A stretch of DNA of 64,000 nt from Paenibacillus sp. FSL M7-0420 (GTDB lineage Bacteria > Bacillota > Bacilli > Paenibacillales > Paenibacillaceae). The position numbers and the translations under genes are program-made. The stretch lies in assembly GCF_038002345.1 (NCBI RefSeq), contig NZ_JBBOCJ010000001.1, positions 7,130,001 through 7,194,000 of the forward strand. Direction: 5' to 3'. The notes beneath the pieces were generated by a model, which saw nothing but the letters and a program-made list of their open reading frames with translations, had not been told where the DNA came from and did not search any database. Positions 59,407 through 64,000 of this stretch are shown one piece after another (the stretch's first letter is position 1; the number at the start of each line of letters is the position of its first letter).

Positions 59407-59741
59407 TCAAACCTTTCTTTGTAGCTTGACGCTACATTCGGACGTTGTTGTGGTGGCGTACTCTATGAAATTTACAGAGCCGTTAAAGTTCAAATAAGCT
59501 TCATACCGTAAGCGGATGGGGGGCAGGGTAATGAAATCCAGAACGTTCTCCTTGGCCACCCATCGTCTATTCCGCTTTCCTCTTTGATTTCACGTATCAC
59601 GCCATCGATAAGGTTCTCTCCAATTTCAGTTATCCCGCCAGGATACACCCAGCCATCATCATGGGCTTTTACTAATAGGATATTTCCCTTCCCATCTTCT
59701 ACAATTCCGCCTGCCGACACAATATGCGTTGGAAAAGCCAT
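59407..59741 (-). pseudogene. Nudix hydrolase pseudogene (internal deletion and frameshift)
   Basis: From ATG 59741 (GGAGG upstream) the frame gives AFPTHIVSAGGIVEDGKGN and an intact Nudix box (GGITEIGENLIDGVIREIKE, then ESGID), but it stops at 59490 after a foreign tail. In another frame, from about 59560 to 59407, the typical Nudix C-terminus resumes: WVAKENVLDFITLPPIRLRY, then EAYLNFNGSVNFIEY. The middle of the fold (several strands between ESGID and WVAKE) is missing. The gene is probably non-functional. Confidence 0.75.
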
Positions 59742-59809
59742 TTTACAACCTCCATTATGAAGTGATCGGATAACTACCTCTGTAGATCCTAACATGGGTA
59801 ACGAAACTA

Positions 59810-60169
59810 TTATTGAGATTCACATCCGGTCTGAAAATGCGCTCTGCCCTCTAGCAAATCACCTAAAAACTTTTGGGATGCATTCAACTTGGCTTCTAAC
59901 TCCTGGATTTCTTTGATTTTCTCTTTTACCAATGCTTCCTTCTTAATATACGAGCTCTCATTGATAAGTAAAACTAAGTCCTGGATGGTTAAACCCAAAG
60001 TGAGCAGCATTCTACAATCCTGCAAATAGGTGACCACTCCTTCATCGTATACGCGGTAATTATTCTCATCCCTTGATATGAACTGCTCAGGGATCAACTG
60101 TTTGCGTTCATAGAATCGCAAGGTGGATATGGGTAAATTCGTCAGCCTGGAGACTTCATTTGCTTTCAT
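59810..60169 (-). CDS. MerR-family regulator (short)
   Basis: 119 aa. MKANEVSRLTNLPISTLRFY, then NNYRVYDEGVVTYLQDCRML is the MerR winged helix, and a coiled coil (about 80-110) follows with no ligand domain. A single Cys lies near the C-terminus. AGAAGGAG precedes the ATG. It is divergent from a nitroreductase at 60302, and a 20-bp dyad lies between them. Confidence 0.87.
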   Translation of the reverse strand: MKANEVSRLTNLPISTLRFYERKQLIPEQFISRDENNYRVYDEGVVTYLQDCRMLLTLGLTIQDLVLLINESSYIKKEALVKEKIKEIQELEAKLNASQKFLGDLLEGRAHFQTGCESQ

Positions 60170-60200
60170 ACTCTGCTCCTTCTAAATAAATCATTAATTT

Positions 60201-60235
60201 ATATTTGCTATAAACCAAGGTTCATAGTTCAAAAT
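60201..60235. promoter_or_regulatory. MerR operator within opposed promoters
   Basis: CTATAAACCAAGGTTCATAG (60208-60227) is a near-perfect dyad. On the minus strand TTGAAC (60227-60232) and CAAATA (60202-60207) flank it with a 19-bp spacer; on the plus strand TTGCTA and CAAAAT flank it in a similar way. This fits MerR control of both divergent genes. Confidence 0.55.
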
Positions 60236-60301
60236 AAAAATATGATAACCCGGGACAGCGATACTGTCAAAATAATGGGTTACATCAGAAGGAGTGCATT
60301 T

Positions 60302-60940
60302 ATGCTGGAATCTATTCAAAATAATGATTTTGTCAACATTCTGACCGGCCGCCGTTCCATACGACAGTACGATGAGAGCATCAAAATTTCGGAGGAAGAA
60401 ATGCACGCTATGATTCAAGAAGCAAGCTTGGCTCCCTCTTCCGCGAATATGCAACCCTGGCGCATAATCGTGGTTCATTCCCCTGAAGGGAAAGACAAGC
60501 TTCGGCCTCTAGTCCAGTTCAATACACGGCAAAATGATACCTCTGCGGCGATGCTCATCATTCTGGGAGATACGCAGAGCGATTTATATGTAGAGAAAAT
60601 CTATGATACGGCTGTGGAGCAAGGAAAGATGCCCAAAGACATACGCGACAAGCAGGTCACGCAAATTCTGGGCATGTATCCGCAAATCCCTAGAGAATTA
60701 AAGATCGAAATTGCCAAAATCGATGCAAGTTTATTCGCGATGCAAATGATGCTGGTCGCCCGTGCCCATGGGTATGACACTAATCCGATGGCAGGCTTTG
60801 AACGCGATCAGATCGTTAGCGTCTTTGATCTGGACGATCACAGATATGTTCCGGTCATGATCCTATCCATCGGCAAGGCCAAAGATGAGGGTCATGAATC
60901 CGTCCGCCTGGGTAGCGAGGAAATTACCTTTTGGCGCTAA
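60302..60940 (+). CDS. Nitroreductase-family flavoprotein
   Basis: About 212 aa. The N-terminal FMN motif is ILTGRRSIRQYDES, followed by EASLAPSSANMQPWRIIVV; GYDTNPMAGFERD and PVMILSIGKAKDE are typical of the C-terminal half. It reduces nitro groups, quinones or similar compounds with NAD(P)H. AGAAGGAG supports ATG 60302. The divergent MerR-type gene probably induces it on exposure to an electrophile. Confidence 0.88.
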   Translation: MLESIQNNDFVNILTGRRSIRQYDESIKISEEEMHAMIQEASLAPSSANMQPWRIIVVHSPEGKDKLRPLVQFNTRQNDTSAAMLIILGDTQSDLYVEKIYDTAVEQGKMPKDIRDKQVTQILGMYPQIPRELKIEIAKIDASLFAMQMMLVARAHGYDTNPMAGFERDQIVSVFDLDDHRYVPVMILSIGKAKDEGHESVRLGSEEITFWR

Positions 60941-60956
60941 TGTGAATGTATGAACA

Positions 60957-61292
60957 TCACCGATTCTGTGCTCCCCACTCGCATAGCTGCTCCAACACAG
61001 GCAGCAGAGTCTGCCCTTTCGGTGTCAGCGAATACTCCACTTTGGGCGGAATCTGCGGATACTCCACGCGCTTCACCAGCCCGTCAGCCTCCAATTCCTT
61101 AAGCTGCGCGCTGAGAACCTTGTATGTCACCGCTCCGAGCTGTCTCTGCATCTCATTGAATCGAATCGACGGTTTGGCGGACAGCAGATACAGAATCGCC
61201 ATCTTCCATTTCCCGCCGATCACCGACATCGTATAACCGAAAGGCGTGTCTTGGATCACCGTCTCCTTGCCCTTCAGATCAGAAATGCCCAT
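60957..61292 (-). CDS. HxlR-family regulator
   Basis: About 111 aa. TPFGYTMSVIGGKWKMAILY, then IRFNEMQRQLGAVTYKVLSAQLKELEADGLV is the HxlR winged helix. There is no N-terminal cysteine of the redox-sensing YodB/HypR type. AAAGGAT is best spaced to ATG 61292. It is divergent from a RidA-like gene at 61398. Confidence 0.87.
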   Translation of the reverse strand: MGISDLKGKETVIQDTPFGYTMSVIGGKWKMAILYLLSAKPSIRFNEMQRQLGAVTYKVLSAQLKELEADGLVKRVEYPQIPPKVEYSLTPKGQTLLPVLEQLCEWGAQNR

Positions 61293-61299
61293 GTTCACG

Positions 61300-61366
61300 C
61301 TATCCTTTCGGATAGTAGCCCACTTCTTTGTGCGTACTATCCCTTTATTTTTGCTCAGTCTATAAT
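61300..61366 (+). promoter_or_regulatory. HxlR binding-site candidates and promoter of the RidA-like gene
   Basis: CTATCC-TTTC-GGATAG (61300-61315) is an inverted repeat, and another ACTATCC lies at 61336-61342. TATAAT at 61361-61366 is a consensus -10 box about 32 bp before the RidA-like start, with no good -35, as expected of a regulated promoter. Confidence 0.45.
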
Positions 61367-61397
61367 AGCTTTACTTTGAAGTAAAGGGGCTAAAGCA

Positions 61398-61781
61398 ATG
61401 ACAACCATTCGAACGTACAACCATACCCTCTGGGATCACGGGATTTCGCAGGGGTACCTTGCCGACAACACCCTGTATATCTCGGGACAGTTCTCCCATG
61501 ATGCGGAGGGCAACTTCGTTGGAGCAGGCGATATTCAGGCACAGATGACACAGACGCTGAAGAATTTGGATACCGTGTTACAAGAGTTCGGAGCGACCAA
61601 GGATAATCTGGCTTACGTGGAGCTGTATCTGACGAATGCGCAGGAGCACGGGGAAACCGCGATCGGACTGTTCAAAAAGTATGTCGGAGAGCACCGACCG
61701 GCGGGGAGCATGATCGGGGTGACTTACCTGGCATTCCCGGAACAGTGGGTAGAGGTGCGGGCTGTGGCGCATGTAGGTTAA
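61398..61781 (+). CDS. RidA-family (YjgF/UK114) protein
   Basis: 127 aa. ISQGYLADNTLYISGQFSHD, then QTLKNLDTVLQEFGATKDN and YVELYLTN match RidA-type trimeric proteins. The arginine that binds the imine carboxylate in canonical RidA (in the PARS motif) is replaced here (PAGSMIGVTYL), so classic 2-aminoacrylate deaminase activity is doubtful and another Rid subgroup is more likely. It is divergent from an HxlR gene. Confidence 0.83.
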   Translation: MTTIRTYNHTLWDHGISQGYLADNTLYISGQFSHDAEGNFVGAGDIQAQMTQTLKNLDTVLQEFGATKDNLAYVELYLTNAQEHGETAIGLFKKYVGEHRPAGSMIGVTYLAFPEQWVEVRAVAHVG

Positions 61782-61807
61782 GAAAAAGAGAGAGGGTTCA
61801 ATTAAAC

Positions 61808-61839
61808 AACGCTACTGGCAGAGTAATGTCAGTAGCGTT
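61808..61839. terminator. Hairpin matching the one at 39861
   Basis: AACGCTACTGGCA (61808-61820) pairs with TGTCAGTAGCGTT (61827-61839) with one wobble around a 6-nt loop. The right arm supplies the last codons (K-R-Y) and stop of the minus-strand gene at 61829. It probably ends transcription from both sides. Confidence 0.65.
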
Positions 61840-62155
61840 TTAGAATTTGCGGAATCTCTCCATCAGAGTAGTAGCGGATTGCCTTACCCGTTTTTCCAGC
61901 ATACTCAATCTCATTTCTTGTGCTGTTGCCAATGTAGCCATTTACATCAATCACGAAGATTTCGTCAGAAATATCAATCTTTCTAAAATGCAGATCTCCC
62001 AGTAACTCCGCTTGTTCTTCCGTGATTTCAAAACCTTCAGTTTGTTCAAAGAAGGCTACACTAATCACTATGTTTCCTTGTAGTGTAAGAAATGCATTAG
62101 CCTGTTCAAATTGCTCCTTGAATTTTGTAGAACCGCATAATGTAATTATTTTCAT
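61829..62155 (-). CDS. Nucleoside 2-deoxyribosyltransferase-like protein (DUF4406-like)
   Basis: About 108 aa. MKIITLCGSTKFKEQFEQAN, then GNIVISVAFFEQ, and SDEIFVIDVNGYIGNSTRNE, then AGKTGKAIRYYSDG are typical of the Rossmann-like nucleoside deoxyribosyltransferase/DUF4406 group. AGGAAGG precedes ATG 62155; longer readings lack support. Likely nucleotide-related, but without proof of enzymatic activity. The C-terminus is encoded by a dispersed hairpin. Confidence 0.75.
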   Translation of the reverse strand: MKIITLCGSTKFKEQFEQANAFLTLQGNIVISVAFFEQTEGFEITEEQAELLGDLHFRKIDISDEIFVIDVNGYIGNSTRNEIEYAGKTGKAIRYYSDGEIPQILKRY

Positions 62156-62247
62156 AAGCATATCCTTCCTGAGCCGTTTTAGATGTTTTTCAGGTAACCC
62201 GTACACTGTTCGAATTCTTGCTGAAGCTTGGTTAACCACTTGCCCAG

Positions 62248-62688
62248 TTACGGAAAATCCAACTCCTCATTGAGGATACGGAATATCTCCCTAACCCGCG
62301 CCGGATACCGGGCATCCAGCTCCTCCCACTGCCGCTTCGGTAAAATCAAAAATTCGTGCGTATCCGAAAAATATGAGTCCTCAAACAGCCGGATTTCGTA
62401 TTTGTCCCGGATCAGCTCCTGAAAGCCGCGAATCGTGATGTAGCGGTCTTGTCCGCTAAAGGTAAGCGCAATCGAATGCAGTTGTCCATTGTAGGTAACG
62501 TCCAGTCCCTTGTCCGTTGATGTCACCTCAACCGTTTCATCTGGAAGCCGTTTACCGAACAACCTGACGATCTCCTCGTCCTCTTCTCGCCAATCTACAA
62601 TGACGCTGTACGCAAAAGTAAATTGCTCAAGCTGTTGCCCATCTCCTTCGAATAGCAATGTCAGTTCGCTGTCGCTTGGCATTCTCAT
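62248..62688 (-). CDS. Hypothetical protein, about 146 aa
   Basis: A soluble, acidic, beta-rich protein. GGGAGG lies 8 nt before ATG 62688; the in-frame start at 62715 is not supported. The C-terminal DSYFSDTHEFLILPKRQWEE is the most distinctive stretch. I recognise no family. It is upstream of, and may be co-transcribed with, the deoxyribosyltransferase-like gene (93 bp away). Confidence 0.6.
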   Translation of the reverse strand: MRMPSDSELTLLFEGDGQQLEQFTFAYSVIVDWREEDEEIVRLFGKRLPDETVEVTSTDKGLDVTYNGQLHSIALTFSGQDRYITIRGFQELIRDKYEIRLFEDSYFSDTHEFLILPKRQWEELDARYPARVREIFRILNEELDFP

Positions 62689-62751
62689 CCCGGTATCCTC
62701 CCTGTGCCCACTCAATTAAAATACTATATAGACAGATAATAACCTTGTTGA

Positions 62752-63549
62752 TCAGGCCCAAACCAGATGCTCTACAACTTGGTAGAATCTTATTTTTGCA
62801 TAATCAATCTCTGAAACTCCATAGGATGTAAAGAATAACTTGACCCATTGCTCGCCGAAGTTTCTGATAATGCTCTTCTCCGCTACTGCCAAATCATAAT
62901 AACGGTCCGCAATCCCGCAGTTCCCCAGATCAATAAATCCACTTATAGAATCATCAGCAATGATGATGTTTGGCAGGCTGTAGTCACCATGTGTGAATAC
63001 TAAATCTTCTTTGAGTCCCCGAGAATGATTGTTGACTTCAAGCAGCAACTTTTCAACACTCTCCTCACCAAATCTTCTGTGCAGCTCCGTCGAATCATAC
63101 TTAATCCCTCCACTCAACTTGTACTGAATAGTGCTCATCAGCTGTTCAAATGAATGATCAAAAGGACAATCTTCAATTGAAACTTCATGAATTCTCCGAA
63201 GACCTTGTGCCAATAAAGAGATTATCTCTTCTGTATTTGAAGAATACTGCTTATCGGAAGCTTGAACGCCTGGCAATTCAAGTGTTAATAAATACTCATA
63301 ATTCCCGATCATACCGAAATCAATAACCTCCGGAACAGGTAACTTATTGTATAACCACAATAACCTATGGGCTTGTCTTTCTAAGGATTCAGCATGTCCT
63401 GCTTCCTGGATTTTCAAATATTTATTTACTCCACTTTTACCCTGAATATAATAGGTCTTCGCTGTATTCACCCAAATCAATGAAGCCTCGTCATCTCCAA
63501 CCAACTCAAGGAATTCAAAGGGTACTGCATCTTTTTCTCCAAAACTCAT
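62752..63549 (-). CDS. APH(3')-like aminoglycoside phosphotransferase
   Basis: About 265 aa, the normal size for APH(3') enzymes. The catalytic loop THGDYSLPNI, metal-binding GFIDLGNCGIADRYYDLA and the N-lobe segment KYLKIQEAGH are close to aminoglycoside 3'-phosphotransferases, closer than the APH-fold gene at 22720. Such genes in environmental Firmicutes may be cryptic. AGAGGTGG supports ATG 63549 over the GTG at 63558. Actual resistance cannot be told from sequence. Confidence 0.8.
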   Translation of the reverse strand: MSFGEKDAVPFEFLELVGDDEASLIWVNTAKTYYIQGKSGVNKYLKIQEAGHAESLERQAHRLLWLYNKLPVPEVIDFGMIGNYEYLLTLELPGVQASDKQYSSNTEEIISLLAQGLRRIHEVSIEDCPFDHSFEQLMSTIQYKLSGGIKYDSTELHRRFGEESVEKLLLEVNNHSRGLKEDLVFTHGDYSLPNIIIADDSISGFIDLGNCGIADRYYDLAVAEKSIIRNFGEQWVKLFFTSYGVSEIDYAKIRFYQVVEHLVWA

Positions 63550-63679
63550 AATTTCCACCTCTATGGCTTAATCAATATCGTTTCCAAATACATAGCATAT
63601 TCCTGCAAACTTAGGCAAGCATTGCAGGGTATTTCAATGATAGCTGCTGTATAGTAATTAGTGAAAGGCAGGTGAGTAT

Positions 63680-64000
63680 ATGGATTGGTTAAACAGATTT
63701 AACAAAGCAATTGATTATATAGAAAGTAACCTTGATAACGAAATTGACTATTCTTATATTGCAAAAATTGCTTGCTGCTCCGAGTTCCATTTTTCACGAA
63801 TGTTCTCATCTTTAGCCAATGTTACTCTCGCTGAATATGTTCGGCGTAGAAGGCTTACTAAGGCGGCTTTTGAAGTACAGAAACATAGTGCAAAGATTAC
63901 TGATATTTCTATGAAATACGGATATAGTTCCCCTGATGCATTTACGAGAGCCTTTCGCCAACTGCATGGCGTTACACCTGCTTCCGTTCGTGAAAGCAAT
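63680..64000 (+). CDS. AraC-family regulator, 5' part (cut by window end)
   Basis: From ATG 63680 (GGCAGGTGAG upstream) 107 codons are open to the window edge. They encode a full double helix-turn-helix: MDWLNRFNKAIDYIESNLDN, IAKIACCSEFHFSRMFSSLA, YVRRRRLTKAAFEVQ and YGYSSPDAFTRAFRQLHGVT. The N-terminal position of the HTH predicts a following GyrI-like effector domain, as in the gene at 34904. It is divergent from the APH(3')-like gene. Confidence 0.85.
   Translation, partial: MDWLNRFNKAIDYIESNLDNEIDYSYIAKIACCSEFHFSRMFSSLANVTLAEYVRRRRLTKAAFEVQKHSAKITDISMKYGYSSPDAFTRAFRQLHGVTPASVRESN

Noticed and set aside
62752..63549. Calling the kinase a specific resistance gene allele
   Set aside because: Motifs fit APH(3')-like enzymes, but sequence reading alone cannot fix the subclass or prove resistance.

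Overview
The window looks like a chromosomal segment of a Paenibacillus-type Firmicute. This is inferred from moderate GC content, strong AGGAGG-type ribosome binding sites (often ahead of TTG or GTG starts), an ECF sigma/anti-sigma pair, YtrA-type GntR and PocR/AraC regulators, and many small efflux and stress loci. No rRNA, tRNA, insertion sequence, prophage or CRISPR array was seen. Two genes run off the ends: a fragment at 1-103 (minus) and an AraC regulator from 63680 (plus).

Layout. 0-4 kb: unknown genes, a pentapeptide-repeat protein, an AT-rich AbiEi/AbiEii toxin-antitoxin pair and a secreted protein. 4-13.9 kb: a GntR-controlled ABC operon with a clear promoter/operator, an acyltransferase, a PhnB-like protein divergent from a WYL regulator, a MerR-GNAT-hydrolase operon, and a LysR gene divergent from an MFS pump. 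13.9-21.7 kb: malate:quinone oxidoreductase, an LRR protein, a 51-bp tandem repeat array, a flavin-binding oxidase family gene divergent from a MocR regulator, and an MFS pump with its TetR regulator. 21.8-26.1 kb: a small membrane protein, a collagen-like protein, a sugar-nucleotide-type epimerase overlapping a phosphotransferase, and a SUKH protein. 26.2-30.7 kb: glycerol dehydrogenase plus dihydroxyacetone kinase, divergent from a PocR/AraC regulator.

30.7-46.2 kb is an accessory stretch. It holds several single-gene families known elsewhere as immunity proteins (SUKH, two SUFU paralogues), several unknown proteins, two further 51-bp repeat arrays plus one solitary unit, an FtsX/LolD-type ABC exporter with a TetR gene and two TetR-type operators, and assorted oxidoreductases and regulators. 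46.3-52.4 kb: two MFS pumps, a UbiB/ABC1-family kinase preceded by a 12-codon leader ORF, a 47-bp palindrome, and an ECF sigma/anti-sigma pair. 52.4-64 kb is visibly more AT-rich. It holds a racemase-family gene, an 853-aa fusion of a MetE-like domain with an aldehyde dehydrogenase, a double-TerD protein, gene remnants, an ArsR-MFS locus with twin operators, a Nudix pseudogene, MerR-nitroreductase and HxlR-RidA pairs, and an APH(3')-like kinase.

The recurring pattern is a regulator beside one effector gene (pump, reductase, hydrolase, acetyltransferase), so much of the window reads as a stress, detoxification and inter-strain competition repertoire. The most unusual items are the MetE-like/ALDH fusion and the family of 51-bp-period intergenic repeats that share a core hairpin. 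No confirmed new multi-gene system is claimed.
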